Part shown: in pieces, positions 6,958 to 15,434 of the stretch
How the letters are laid out: each line of letters opens with the position of its first letter
Position numbering within the stretch: position 1 is the first letter of the stretch
Source of the DNA: Lachnospiraceae bacterium
GTDB taxonomy: Bacteria > Bacillota > Clostridia > Lachnospirales > Lachnospiraceae
Direction: 5' to 3'
DNA length: 64,000 bases
Assembly (NCBI GenBank): GCA_014804645.1
Contig: JAAUZI010000008.1
Location: 124,001-188,000, forward strand
The notes under the pieces: generated by a model
Database searches by the model: none
What the model was told of the DNA's origin: nothing
The model's input: only the letters and a program-made list of their open reading frames with translations
Program-made: the position numbers and the translations under genes

Positions 6958-7827
6958 ATGAACAGACTGCGACTGGCGGTACAGCTCATTTTTACAATTC
7001 TTACAAACGGCTACACTTATGGCTATCTGCACGGAAAGATATACCGGGGAAACCTGAAATATACCTGTGTTCCGGGACTGAACTGTTATTCCTGTCCCGG
7101 TGCGCTGGCCTCCTGCCCCATAGGAGCGCTCCAGGCGCTGCTGAACCGGCAGGGATTTCAGATACCCTTTGCGGCGCTGGGATTTTTCTTTGTCTTTGGA
7201 AGTCTTCTGGGGCGCTTTGTCTGCGGATGGCTGTGCCCCTTTGGGCTGGTACAGGATCTCTTGCACAAAATTCCCGTTTTCCACAAGAGAAAGCGGCTGC
7301 CCCTGCACCATATTTTAAAGTATGGAAAATATCTTACTCTGTTTCTTTTCGTGGGCCTTGGCTCACTGTTTTTGTTCGGCGGATTTGCGAAAGTACCGGC
7401 ATTTTGCAAGTATATATGTCCCTCCGGCACATTGTTTGGCGCGCTGCCTCTGTTGGCTGCAAACGGACTGCTGCGCAGTCAGGCCGGAGGCCTGTTTTTA
7501 TGGAAATTGGGAATCCTGCTGCTTATTCTGGTTCTCTCCGTGAAGGTCTATCGGCCTTTTTGCCAGTATCTGTGCCCCCTGGGAGCAATCTATGGATTGT
7601 TCAACAGGTTCAGCCTGGTTCAGATATGCTGGGAGGAGGAAAAATGCGTCTCCTGTGGAGCCTGCGAGAAAGCCTGCCCCGTATCTCTTTCCGTCCGTGA
7701 GATATCCCGCTCCCCGGAGTGCATACGCTGCGGCAGATGCGTGAGCGCCTGCCCCGAAAAATGTTTGCGCTTTTCCGGGCAGAGCCGCATCCATTCTAAG
7801 AAAGAGCAAAAAGAACCGTCTTGGTAA
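6958..7827 (+). CDS. NapH/CcoG-like 4Fe-4S membrane protein
   Basis: A 289-residue polytopic protein. It has paired membrane-border Cys motifs typical of the NapH/YccM group (CGWLCPFGLVQD, CKYICPSGTLFG, CQYLCPLGAIYG) and a C-terminal two-cluster ferredoxin domain (CVSCGACEKACP and CIRCGRCVSACP). Roughly five membrane helices separate the Cys clusters. It probably moves electrons from cytoplasmic ferredoxin or quinol across or into the membrane, with the TlpA-like lipoprotein as a possible acceptor. The start is 9 bases after the CD1871A stop, with an adequate GGAG-like site, so the three genes form one operon. Confidence 0.87.
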   Translation: MNRLRLAVQLIFTILTNGYTYGYLHGKIYRGNLKYTCVPGLNCYSCPGALASCPIGALQALLNRQGFQIPFAALGFFFVFGSLLGRFVCGWLCPFGLVQDLLHKIPVFHKRKRLPLHHILKYGKYLTLFLFVGLGSLFLFGGFAKVPAFCKYICPSGTLFGALPLLAANGLLRSQAGGLFLWKLGILLLILVLSVKVYRPFCQYLCPLGAIYGLFNRFSLVQICWEEEKCVSCGACEKACPVSLSVREISRSPECIRCGRCVSACPEKCLRFSGQSRIHSKKEQKEPSW

Positions 7828-7852
7828 TCTCCAAAACGGTTCTCCAATGCGC

Positions 7853-8551
7853 TTATAGTCCCATCACAGCGTCGATGGGAAGTGATACCACAAGTCCCTT
7901 GGCCTCACTGCGCATACCACATTTTTCGCTGATAGCGCTCATGATTTCCACCTTTTTCTCCGTGTCGGACAGAATCAGCACAATCTCCTTCTCCTCCTGC
8001 ATGCTCAGTCCCCAGGAGGCGGCAACCTCCTGATTTCCAATCCAGTGGCTGTGTATCACAGTTCCGCCGCTGGCCCCCGCTGCTCGGGCCGCATCCATGA
8101 CATCCCCGCTGAATCCTATGTTTACTGTGGCAACTACCAGTGCATATTTGGTATCAGACATAATGTTTCCAACCTTTCTTATACTGTAGGGTGCATTCTC
8201 CTCGTCTATTTTTGTCAGCATGCGCAAGAGCAGTTTATTCAGTCCGGTGAGAGACATGGTAAACGCAATGCCACTGTTGACTGCGCCCAGATGCAGTTCA
8301 ACGCGCAGTTTGGACAACATGGCATCCCCTAACTGTCGGGGCACTGTACTCATCAGAATACATTTGTCTATGCTGCCCAGACCCAGCATATCCATGACCT
8401 CGCTGGATGCCGTCCCCTCGGCGTTGAGTCTGTACTGCACAGGCAGGGTACTCTTTTGGAATATCTTGGTCGCCTTTTCGGCCAGCTTGGGGTTTGTAAT
8501 CAGCACAAGCAGCTGAAAGGACGGATTTTTTTCATGATTCTCCATAAGCAT
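7853..8551 (-). CDS. Tandem PII-like signalling protein
   Basis: A 232-residue protein that reads as two ferredoxin-like PII-type domains: the first begins FQLLVLITNPKLAEKATKIF (about 12-110), and the second contains YALVVATVNIGFSGDVMDAARAAGASGGTVIHSHW (about 128-232), where the GASGGTV stretch matches the PII family glycine loop. PII-like proteins sense adenine nucleotides or other small effectors and bind partner transporters. The gene overlaps the end of the DUF1538 membrane protein gene by 20 bases, so the two are co-translated and the membrane protein is the obvious partner. The ATG at 8551 has GGAGG six bases away; an ATG two codons later is also possible. Confidence 0.75.
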   Translation of the reverse strand: MLMENHEKNPSFQLLVLITNPKLAEKATKIFQKSTLPVQYRLNAEGTASSEVMDMLGLGSIDKCILMSTVPRQLGDAMLSKLRVELHLGAVNSGIAFTMSLTGLNKLLLRMLTKIDEENAPYSIRKVGNIMSDTKYALVVATVNIGFSGDVMDAARAAGASGGTVIHSHWIGNQEVAASWGLSMQEEKEIVLILSDTEKKVEIMSAISEKCGMRSEAKGLVVSLPIDAVMGL

Positions 8552-10076
8552 TTATCTCCTCCAGGTCTATGATATCGTCGCAGTCATCCAGATACGCGGC
8601 ATTCTGCAGCGCCCTCTTGTGCATAGCATTGGTTTTAACCTGATACACAATACCCATTATCTGTATGGCAATCAACGGCGTCAACGCCACCAGCGCCACC
8701 ACGCCGAACGCGTCCGTCATCAGATTGCCGCCCAGAGCCTGACATGTACCGATGCTGAGAGGCAGCAGAAAGGTGGAGGTCATGGGACCGCTGGCAACGC
8801 CGCCGGAGTCAAAGGCAATACCCACAAATATCTTGGGAACAAATCGGGACATTATCAAAGCGATAAGATATCCGGGAATAAGTATCCATTGTATGGGCAA
8901 TCCGGTCAATACCCGCATCATGGCCAGGCCCACACTGATCGCCACGCCCAGGGACATACAGCGGTTCATGGCTTTGACGGAGACAGCGCCGTCGGTCACG
9001 TTCTCGACCTGGTGATTAAGCACTTGGATTGCAGGCTCTGCCTTCACTATGTAATAACCTATGAGCATACCTATTGGAACCAGTATCCACTTGAAAAGCA
9101 GCGACGCCAGTTCCTGTCCCAAGAAGGAACCCACCGGTGCAAATCCCACGTTCACGCCACAGAGAAACAGTACCAGACCGATATAAGTGTAGATCAGACC
9201 CACGGCAATACGTTTCAGTTGTCTCCTCTGATAGCGGCGGGTAATCAACTGGAAAATCACGAATACCGCGGCAATGGGCAGCAGCGATACCAGCACCTCC
9301 CGGGCATAGGCTGGAAGGCTGACGCCGAACACTCTGACCACGTCCCGGGTAGTAACCACCGCGGCGACCTCCCCCAACGAATATACAGCCTCCGTAGGCT
9401 TGTAAAAGCAGCCCAAAATCAGCACCGCCAGAATAGGGCCTATGCTGGACAGAGCCACCAGACCGAAACTGTCACTGGAGGAGTTCTTGTCGGTCCTTCG
9501 GGAGGCGAGACCGATACCCATAGCCATGATAAAAGGCACAGTCATTGGCCCGGTGGTGACGCCGCCGGAGTCAAAAGCCACTGCCAAAAATTCTCTTGGA
9601 ACGAGGAAAGAGGCCACAATCAACAGCAGATATAACACAATTAACATTTTTGAGAGATCAATCTGGAACTTGATTCGAATAATCGCCAAAGCCAGAAAAA
9701 TGCCCACTCCCACCGCTACAGTCAGAATCAGCACCCGGTTGGGCACGGAAGGCACCTGCTGGGCAAGCACCTGTAAATCAGGCTCGGATATGGTGATGAG
9801 CGCGCCCATGACAAAACCTATCGCCAGCACAAGCAGTATCCAGCGCGTCCGAGAAATCTGAGTGCCAATGCCCTCTCCGATCGGCGTCATGGACATCTCC
9901 GCCCCCAGCTGGAAAAAGCCCATTCCCACAATCAGCATGATTGCGCCGACCACGAACATAACCAGACTCCCCAGTTCCATGGGCACCAAAAATATACTGA
10001 TAAGCAGCACGATTCCGGTGATCGGAAGAACTGCTGAAAGGGATTCCAAGGTTTTCTCTCTTAATTTTGGATTCAA
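8532..10076 (-). CDS. DUF1538 duplicated membrane protein
   Basis: About 514 residues if the TTG at 10076 is used. An AGGAGAG ribosome site lies just upstream of it, and the protein then starts NPKLREKTLESLS, whereas an upstream in-frame ATG at 10121 has no such site. It has about twelve hydrophobic helices and a clear internal duplication: FDSGGVTTGPMTVPFIMAMG in the first half and FDSGGVASGPMTSTFLLPLS in the second. This is the DUF1538 family, of unknown substrate, which looks like a two-fold pseudo-symmetric transporter. Pairing with a PII-like protein suggests transport gated by an energy or nutrient signal; the solute cannot be named. Confidence 0.8.
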   Translation of the reverse strand: MNPKLREKTLESLSAVLPITGIVLLISIFLVPMELGSLVMFVVGAIMLIVGMGFFQLGAEMSMTPIGEGIGTQISRTRWILLVLAIGFVMGALITISEPDLQVLAQQVPSVPNRVLILTVAVGVGIFLALAIIRIKFQIDLSKMLIVLYLLLIVASFLVPREFLAVAFDSGGVTTGPMTVPFIMAMGIGLASRRTDKNSSSDSFGLVALSSIGPILAVLILGCFYKPTEAVYSLGEVAAVVTTRDVVRVFGVSLPAYAREVLVSLLPIAAVFVIFQLITRRYQRRQLKRIAVGLIYTYIGLVLFLCGVNVGFAPVGSFLGQELASLLFKWILVPIGMLIGYYIVKAEPAIQVLNHQVENVTDGAVSVKAMNRCMSLGVAISVGLAMMRVLTGLPIQWILIPGYLIALIMSRFVPKIFVGIAFDSGGVASGPMTSTFLLPLSIGTCQALGGNLMTDAFGVVALVALTPLIAIQIMGIVYQVKTNAMHKRALQNAAYLDDCDDIIDLEEINAYGES

Positions 10077-10190
10077 ATTTCTCTCCTTCCTGCATACTGC
10101 GGCTCTCTCGCAGCACTGCATTCATATTCATAAAAAAAATTGATAACACCGTGATTTCATACGCTTTATCGCATATTCTGCATTTTATTT

Positions 10191-10199
10191 ATTATAGCA
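10191..10199 (-). promoter_or_regulatory. Extended -10 promoter for the DUF1538/PII operon
   Basis: The reverse strand reads TGCTATAAT, a TGn extended -10 element, about 115 bases upstream of the TTG start. No good -35 is seen, as is common with extended -10 promoters. Confidence 0.5.
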
Positions 10200-10267
10200 T
10201 GAATTAATGTCTCTTTGGAGAGAAATCTGCGATTTTATATTTTTTTCAGAATATGACCGTTTATTTT

Positions 10268-11023
10268 TCATGGTACGAGCAGTTTTTCCAACTCCTTTTG
10301 ATCCTCACAAAATACGTTCAAATCCACATATTTTTCCACCCCCGAGGTTCCCAGAAGCGTTCCTGTGTCGGAGTATTGCCAGAAAGTCCACTGCCTGCCT
10401 ATGTCCCCCGGCGGATAATACACATTCCGAATCCAGAGCGGATAATCCTCAAACTCATTCCGAATGTACTTATTATATACCGTATAAGTGGTATAGATGA
10501 TGGGCTTTACACCGTATTCCTCTTCCAGGGCTGAAAGCAGTTCCTGCAGCTGGGAAACCACCTGTTCTTTCTCTGGAGGATTTTTCGATTTATCCCCATA
10601 GTACTCAATATCCACTGCGGGCGGAAGGGCTCCGCTCAGGTCTCCCACCGTGGCAATAAAGTGCTCCGCCTGGGAGGATGCCGGACTGTCAAAACCGAAA
10701 AAGTGATAAGCGCCCACATACAGCTCCGCGGCTCTGGCTTTCTCCCAGTTTGTCTCATACCTCTCGTCTACAAAGCTGCTGCCTTCCGTTGCCTTGATAA
10801 ACGCAAAATCAATACCCTGCTCCTTGAATTGTTCCCACTCGATCTCGCCCTGGTAATGGGAGACGTCCACTCCCTGTACGGGATATTTGTCCACAAGATA
10901 CGGGTTGATATTTATTTTCTTTAACACTATCAAAACCGCTGCCACGCACAAAAGCGACAATACTGCCAGCATAGTGCAAACGGTCATACGCTTTATCCTT
11001 TTAGGGCATTCCTTTTTTCTCAT
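10268..11023 (-). CDS. GH25 lysozyme with N-terminal membrane anchor
   Basis: A muramidase of glycoside hydrolase family 25, about 251 residues from the ATG at 11023 (an upstream in-frame GTG at 11038 is the alternative). A basic N-terminus and one hydrophobic helix (about residues 15-35) act as a signal anchor, placing the enzyme outside the membrane. The catalytic domain shows GVDVSHYQG, the AFIKATEGSSF segment, AYHFFGF and the acidic pair in PAVDIEYYG, all hallmarks of GH25. It should cleave the MurNAc-GlcNAc bond of peptidoglycan. It is apparently monocistronic, downstream of a tRNA-Lys on the same strand, and separated from it by a terminator. Confidence 0.88.
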   Translation of the reverse strand: MRKKECPKRIKRMTVCTMLAVLSLLCVAAVLIVLKKININPYLVDKYPVQGVDVSHYQGEIEWEQFKEQGIDFAFIKATEGSSFVDERYETNWEKARAAELYVGAYHFFGFDSPASSQAEHFIATVGDLSGALPPAVDIEYYGDKSKNPPEKEQVVSQLQELLSALEEEYGVKPIIYTTYTVYNKYIRNEFEDYPLWIRNVYYPPGDIGRQWTFWQYSDTGTLLGTSGVEKYVDLNVFCEDQKELEKLLVP

Positions 11024-11068
11024 ATATAATATATCCACCCTTTACAATATATTTTCGATCTCCAGCGC

Positions 11069-11104
11069 AAAAAAAAGCCCCAGAACCCGCATATCTGCAA
11101 GCCC
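11069..11104 (-). terminator. Terminator after tRNA-Lys
   Basis: On the reverse strand GGGCTTGC pairs with GCGGGTTC (with G-U pairs) around a six-base loop, and eight T residues follow at 11069-11076. Confidence 0.5.
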
Positions 11105-11116
11105 TAAGACTTCTAA

Positions 11117-11189
11117 TGCACCGCCAGGGGCTCGAACCCTGGACACCCTGATTAAGAGTCAGGTGCTCTACCAACTGAGCTAGCGGTGC
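11117..11189 (-). tRNA. tRNA-Lys (CTT)
   Basis: The reverse strand folds as a 73-base cloverleaf: acceptor GCACCGC/GCGGTGC with discriminator A, D-loop AGTTGGTAGA, anticodon stem-loop CTGACTCTTAATCAG giving anticodon CTT, and T-loop GTTCGAGC. The CCA end is not encoded. A promoter with TTGCAT (11254-11259) and TAATAT (11231-11236), 17-base spacer, lies about 45 bases upstream. Confidence 0.95.
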
Positions 11190-11230
11190 GTTTTATAAGC
11201 ATTTCTGCTCTATTTCTTAACACAAGTGAT

Positions 11231-11259
11231 ATATTATCATATGGCATATAGAAATGCAA
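11231..11259 (-). promoter_or_regulatory. tRNA-Lys promoter
   Basis: TTGCAT and TAATAT on the reverse strand with a 17-base spacer, directly upstream of the tRNA. Confidence 0.6.
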
Positions 11260-11288
11260 GCATTTTTTCAAAAAATTTAACAAAAATT

Positions 11289-11900
11289 TCACTTTTTTTT
11301 CACTGGGACGTCCATCTCAAATATATACTTTTCATACGCATTTATCACCTGTGTTTCGTTGTAGGTGGACAGGCGTGGAAATGACCTGCCGTAATTCATA
11401 TGCACATGCCCGTGGATAAAAAATGCGGGCTTATACTTGTCCAACAGCGTGCGGAACGCCTCAAAGCCCATGTGAGGCAGATCCTTGCCGTCGTTGAGCT
11501 GATAGGCGGGCGAATGGGTCAACAGAATGTCAAAGCCCCTCCTGTACTTCAGTTGCCACCAGAGTTTCCACACTCGTCTGCGCATCTGGAACTGGGTATA
11601 CTGGTGGCTGCCGGGCTTATAGCGCATGGAACCTCCCAACCCCAGTATCCGGACTCCCTCATGCACGTAGATTTGGTCTTCAATACAGATACAGCCGTCG
11701 GGGGGAACCTGCTCATATCTTTCGTCATGATTGCCATGCACATATAGAATCGGTGCATGAGCAAATGTGGCCAGAAAAGATAAATATTGAGGTTTTAAAT
11801 CCCCGCAGGAGAGGATCAGATCGATCCCCTCCAGATAGCTCTTGTCAAAATAATCCCATAACAATGGAGATTCCTGGTCAGCGATTGCCAAAATTTTCAT
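11289..11900 (-). CDS. Calcineurin-like metallophosphoesterase
   Basis: About 203 residues from the ATG at 11900, which has GGGAG upstream; an earlier in-frame ATG lacks a site. The metal-binding blocks of the calcineurin-like superfamily can be followed: ILAIAD near the start, LILSCGDL, ILYVHGNHDE, LLTHSP and FIHGHVH near the end. It should be a cytoplasmic binuclear-metal phosphoesterase. The YfcE/MJ0936-type short length is consistent with a phosphodiesterase, but the substrate cannot be read. It lies 43 bases downstream of the BMP-type gene on the same strand and is probably co-transcribed. Confidence 0.82.
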   Translation of the reverse strand: MKILAIADQESPLLWDYFDKSYLEGIDLILSCGDLKPQYLSFLATFAHAPILYVHGNHDERYEQVPPDGCICIEDQIYVHEGVRILGLGGSMRYKPGSHQYTQFQMRRRVWKLWWQLKYRRGFDILLTHSPAYQLNDGKDLPHMGFEAFRTLLDKYKPAFFIHGHVHMNYGRSFPRLSTYNETQVINAYEKYIFEMDVPVKKK

Positions 11901-11943
11901 CGGATACTCCCACTTCTCTTTTATTTCTGTCGTCTGCAAAACG

Positions 11944-13881
11944 TCAGGAATCTGCCTCCTTGGTTCTGCCCAACCCCTGCATTTTGGTGACAGCCTGGGC
12001 CTCCTCTGTCAAATCGGAGATGGAGGGGATCTTTCCCACCACATTTTCAACCAACCAGTCCATCGTGATAATTTCTCTAGGGGGGATGACCTGATCGGAC
12101 TTGTTCATAATGGTTCCTTCCTGTGTCAACAGCTCGCCATAAAACGGAGTGAGCGCATCCGAGCAGATGTTGTTGCGCAGCAGGCTGACCAGCCGCTGGG
12201 TGCCACGGGGAAGGTCCTGAGAACAGATCAGATCAACCACCCCGGCGGACATACCCCACCAGTAATTAATTGCTCTGTTCCCCACGGCATCCGTCTCTTC
12301 CTTCCAGGTTCCGTTCAGAATAATACGGACGATCTTCTCATATAGTTTACCCCAATGCCATGTAGTCATTGCCAAATTATCCGGTGTTTCCCCACTGATG
12401 CAGTAAAGTCCGAAACGCCGGGAGTTTTGGCCGACTGATTTCATATCCTGATCCATTATGTAATCGATTTCCGGGTCATCGGTAATCTTTATCTTACGAT
12501 CCTTAAGTGTGCGCCAGTCCAGATAGACCCTAGCATGAGGATTGACCATTCTGGCCCCCAGAGCAAAGGCGTTGATATTGGCCACCATGCCATAAATCGG
12601 GTAGTCGGCAATGTATCCGATCTTATTCGTAGTAGTCATGGAACCCGCAATGGCGCCAGCCAGGAATTTCGCCTCATACATCCTGGCATAATAGGTTCGC
12701 AGGGTCGGATGAGAAATGTTCAGCGAACAATTCAAAATCTTCACGTCCGGGTGATTGGCTGCAATCTTCAGGCTGGCCGGGATCATTACCGGCGTTGTGG
12801 TAAAGAGAACATGGTATCCATCCTCAATAACCTGTTCCATACGCTCCAGATCGTTTTCACCGGCGACAATATTCTCAAATGCCTTGGTTTCCACCTGACC
12901 GGGAAATACATTTTCCAGATACAGCCGTCCCAATTCATGGCTGTAGGTCCAGCTGGAGGTTCTGTGACTTTTTTCATATAAAAACGCAATCTTGATCTTA
13001 TTCGCATTGTCCGGGAGAACCAGATTCAACAGGTTCCTGTAGAGATTGTGGGAAACCTCTTCCTTGGGAGGATCCATGAGCAGCTCTATGGACTGCTCCT
13101 TCGTCAGCACCAGGAATTCGTCCCATATCTTGGAGAGATTCTTTTTCATCTCCTGCTCGGTTTTCTGCATGGTCTCCTGATAGCCGAATACAGTGATAAA
13201 GGCCAGCAGCGCGTCTCCCACCGTGATAGGCAGCCTGCCGCCGCCCTTGGCCTCAAAGGCATTGCGGAAGTGAAAATAGACGGAGTCGAACTCCATTCGG
13301 TCCTCGTAAGTCCATTTCTCTCCCTTGGGCGTACCGATCTGCTCCAAAAGCTTGGCAAAACGGCCTTTCTCACTGAAATAGACCGTGTTGATGCCCGTGA
13401 TCTCATAAAAATCCAAAAATTCATAGTAAATCTCATTTTCTTTTGTATCCGTGCGCTTGGGGACTATCCGAATCACAGAGCAGGGAATACTGTATGCTTT
13501 CAAATATTTGAGAATACTGACCCGCTTGTTTCCCTCCTGCACATAGAACCGATTCATGAACTCGTAGACCTTCACCGGGTCCCGCAATCCCTCCTCCTCC
13601 AGAGTAGTGTACAGCCGTATCCATTTGCCTGCAAACTCCGATGAGGCGTCCAAAAGAGGCATAAAATTGGCGGCAAAGGAATTGGTTCGGCCCTTTGTCT
13701 TGGTGCCGATGATCAGTTCAAGCGGCACTTCGCACACACCTAGATTTACCTCATATTCCACTTTTGTATAAGACAGTATCTCCTCCAACACCGGCAGATA
13801 GGGGTAACCGCCTTTCAGCAGACGGGCACGGTATTCCTTTCGTCCGGCGTTCAACGCATCGCTGTAATTTTCGTATGACAT
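11944..13881 (-). CDS. BMP-family binding protein fused to a ParB-like N-terminus
   Basis: A 645-residue protein with no signal peptide or lipobox. Residues about 50-150 include a ParB/sulfiredoxin-like segment (FYVQEGNKRVSILKYLKAY), and the stretch from about 290 to the end is a BMP/Med-type periplasmic-binding fold (KIKIAFLYEKSHRTSSWTYSHELGR ... KFLAGAIAGSMTTTNKIGYIADYPIYGMVANINAFALGARM). BMP proteins usually bind nucleosides and deliver them to an ABC importer, but this one appears cytoplasmic and no permease is nearby. It may be a ligand sensor or a nucleoside-binding regulator. A GGGGG site precedes the ATG. The phosphoesterase gene follows, so a nucleotide-related job is possible but unproven. 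Confidence 0.75.
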   Translation of the reverse strand: MSYENYSDALNAGRKEYRARLLKGGYPYLPVLEEILSYTKVEYEVNLGVCEVPLELIIGTKTKGRTNSFAANFMPLLDASSEFAGKWIRLYTTLEEEGLRDPVKVYEFMNRFYVQEGNKRVSILKYLKAYSIPCSVIRIVPKRTDTKENEIYYEFLDFYEITGINTVYFSEKGRFAKLLEQIGTPKGEKWTYEDRMEFDSVYFHFRNAFEAKGGGRLPITVGDALLAFITVFGYQETMQKTEQEMKKNLSKIWDEFLVLTKEQSIELLMDPPKEEVSHNLYRNLLNLVLPDNANKIKIAFLYEKSHRTSSWTYSHELGRLYLENVFPGQVETKAFENIVAGENDLERMEQVIEDGYHVLFTTTPVMIPASLKIAANHPDVKILNCSLNISHPTLRTYYARMYEAKFLAGAIAGSMTTTNKIGYIADYPIYGMVANINAFALGARMVNPHARVYLDWRTLKDRKIKITDDPEIDYIMDQDMKSVGQNSRRFGLYCISGETPDNLAMTTWHWGKLYEKIVRIILNGTWKEETDAVGNRAINYWWGMSAGVVDLICSQDLPRGTQRLVSLLRNNICSDALTPFYGELLTQEGTIMNKSDQVIPPREIITMDWLVENVVGKIPSISDLTEEAQAVTKMQGLGRTKEADS

Positions 13882-13894
13882 ATTATCCCCCTTT

Positions 13895-13981
13895 TTCTGC
13901 TTACTGCTTCACTGTCACGTTCAGATCCCTCTCCTTCAGAATCTTACTCATCTTGCAGTACAAATATTCTACCACCGCCTA
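13895..13981 (-). pseudogene. Short coding remnant or small ORF upstream of the BMP-type gene
   Basis: On the reverse strand an open stretch of about 26 codons reads AVVEYLYCKMSKILKERD and ends in QSTOP just before the BMP gene's ribosome site. It is bounded upstream by an in-frame stop and by the end of the Fur-type gene. Composition and codon use look like the C-terminal tail of a protein, but no start with a ribosome site is visible. It may be what is left of a gene deleted between the Fur-type gene and the BMP gene. Confidence 0.25.
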
Positions 13982-13991
13982 ATTAAACATG

Positions 13992-14465
13992 TCAAGAATC
14001 AGCCAATACCGGTTTCGGACTGGATGACTTGGAGAAATCAGAACAACTAGCGCCCTTACAATCCTTGCAATACCCATAGAGCTCCAGCTTATGCCCTGTG
14101 ATCTCGAAGTCTCCCCGGGGCCGGGGCAGGTGGGGATGCATATGTTCAAAGGGGCAGTTTTCCAGAGGCACCCGCTTGTGGCATCCCAGACACAGGGCAT
14201 AGTGCGTGTGACCGCCCCGGTTCAGCTCGTACAGGAGTGTATCGTCCCCCATCCAGCTGCTCTTTGTCAGCAGCCCCCGCTCCTCAAAGGCGGCCAGAAT
14301 CCGGTATATGGTGGATACCGCATAGCCGGGCTGCCCGGCAGTTTCCTCCAGCCGCTGGTAGATCTGTACGGCGCTGAGAGGTTCCTCGGCCTCCTGCAGC
14401 ACCTGATACACGTCTTTTCGCTGCCGTGTCCATTTAATTCCGGCAGGATATTCCTGTTTTTCCAT
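13992..14465 (-). CDS. Fur-family metal-dependent regulator
   Basis: About 157 residues from the ATG at 14465 (GGGGGCAGA upstream). The winged helix is visible in RKDVYQVLQEAEEPLSAVQIYQRL and YAVSTIYRILAAFEERGLL. The metal and dimer domain has HTHYALCLGCHKRVPLENCPFEHMHPH and a C-terminal CKDC. The Cys pairs LGCHKRVPLENC and YCKDC probably hold structural zinc. The sensed metal (zinc, manganese or iron) cannot be read. It lies just downstream of a predicted metal exporter on the same strand, whose promoter contains a 7-1-7 Fur-type palindrome, so it probably controls that operon. Confidence 0.85.
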   Translation of the reverse strand: MEKQEYPAGIKWTRQRKDVYQVLQEAEEPLSAVQIYQRLEETAGQPGYAVSTIYRILAAFEERGLLTKSSWMGDDTLLYELNRGGHTHYALCLGCHKRVPLENCPFEHMHPHLPRPRGDFEITGHKLELYGYCKDCKGASCSDFSKSSSPKPVLADS

Positions 14466-14563
14466 TCTGCCCCCATGCATATCGCAGGCATCGCCTGGGA
14501 TATTGCTAAAATAAGAAATAGAAAATTTCATTTTTAATCTGACCCCCATGCATTTTGGCAATT

Positions 14564-15403
14564 CTATATGGGCAGCAGGCCGGCCAATATACCGCCCGCC
14601 ACGCTGACTCCATAGAGCAGACTTATGATTCTCAGATTTTCTCTCCTATGCCGATTTACCCTGCACAGAATCAGCAGCCCCACTCCCGTATTAGCCAGCA
14701 GACCGCTTATCAGAGCGCCGAAATTCATGGCTCCCTCCAGGTACAGCTGAGTAATGGCCACGGAGGAGGCGCAGTTGGGAATCAGACCCACAGCCCCGGA
14801 GAGCAGCTGTCCCACCACCGGCTTATTCCATATCCACCGACTCATGGCATCCGGTCCCACCTGCTCCAGCACCAGATTTAAAATCAGGTTAATAACCAGA
14901 ATAAACACTGCAATCTGCAGCGTGTGCAACAGCGCTGACTTCACTATCCCTCTTTCGCAGCCACAGTGGTCATGCTCACACAGCTCATGGATATGCGCAT
15001 GCTCCTCCTGTTTTTTCCCTAAAAATAAATCGACGCAAAACCCTGCCACTATGCCCGCCAGCACTTTGAAACCAAGAATCTGCACAATCAGAACCGGGCT
15101 GGCATGGGCCGAGATCAGAATGGGCAGCATCTCGTCCGACGTGGATAAGAAGATGGCAAGAAGAGTTCCCAGCGTGATCACCCGCCCCGCATACAGACCT
15201 GCCGCAGCCGCCGAGAAACCGCACTGGGGCACCACGCCCACCGCCGCTCCCAATGCAGGACCCCATTTCCCAGCCCGACGCACCAGCCGGGCGGCGGTTT
15301 CCCCCGTCTGATGCTCCAGATATTCCATGGTCATATAAGTCAGCAGCAAAAAGGGAACTAATTTTGCTGTGTCACGTAAGCTGTCTAAAATGATCTCCCA
15401 CAT
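14564..15403 (-). CDS. Putative heavy-metal exporter (ArsP_2-like, 10-helix type)
   Basis: About 279 residues with eight to ten hydrophobic helices and a two-fold repeat: GAAVGVVPQCGFSAAAAGLYAGRVITLGTLLA in the first half and GAVGLIPNCASSVAITQLYLEGAMNFGALISG in the second, each with a Pro-x-Cys that may lie in the transport path. The central cytoplasmic loop is metal-binding (EEHAHIHELCEHDHCGCE). This matches the family annotated as putative manganese or arsenic efflux proteins. The start is the ATG at 15403, because the longer frame would run through the operator. With the Fur-type gene downstream it forms a metal-homeostasis unit. The metal exported is not established. Confidence 0.75.
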   Translation of the reverse strand: MWEIILDSLRDTAKLVPFLLLTYMTMEYLEHQTGETAARLVRRAGKWGPALGAAVGVVPQCGFSAAAAGLYAGRVITLGTLLAIFLSTSDEMLPILISAHASPVLIVQILGFKVLAGIVAGFCVDLFLGKKQEEHAHIHELCEHDHCGCERGIVKSALLHTLQIAVFILVINLILNLVLEQVGPDAMSRWIWNKPVVGQLLSGAVGLIPNCASSVAITQLYLEGAMNFGALISGLLANTGVGLLILCRVNRHRRENLRIISLLYGVSVAGGILAGLLPI

Positions 15404-15434
15404 GTCCTGTCCGCCCTGCTTTCCTCGGATTTTC

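Noticed and set aside
8619..9635. Forward ORF opposite the DUF1538 gene
   Set aside because: Antisense shadow with His/Gln-rich composition and no ribosome site.
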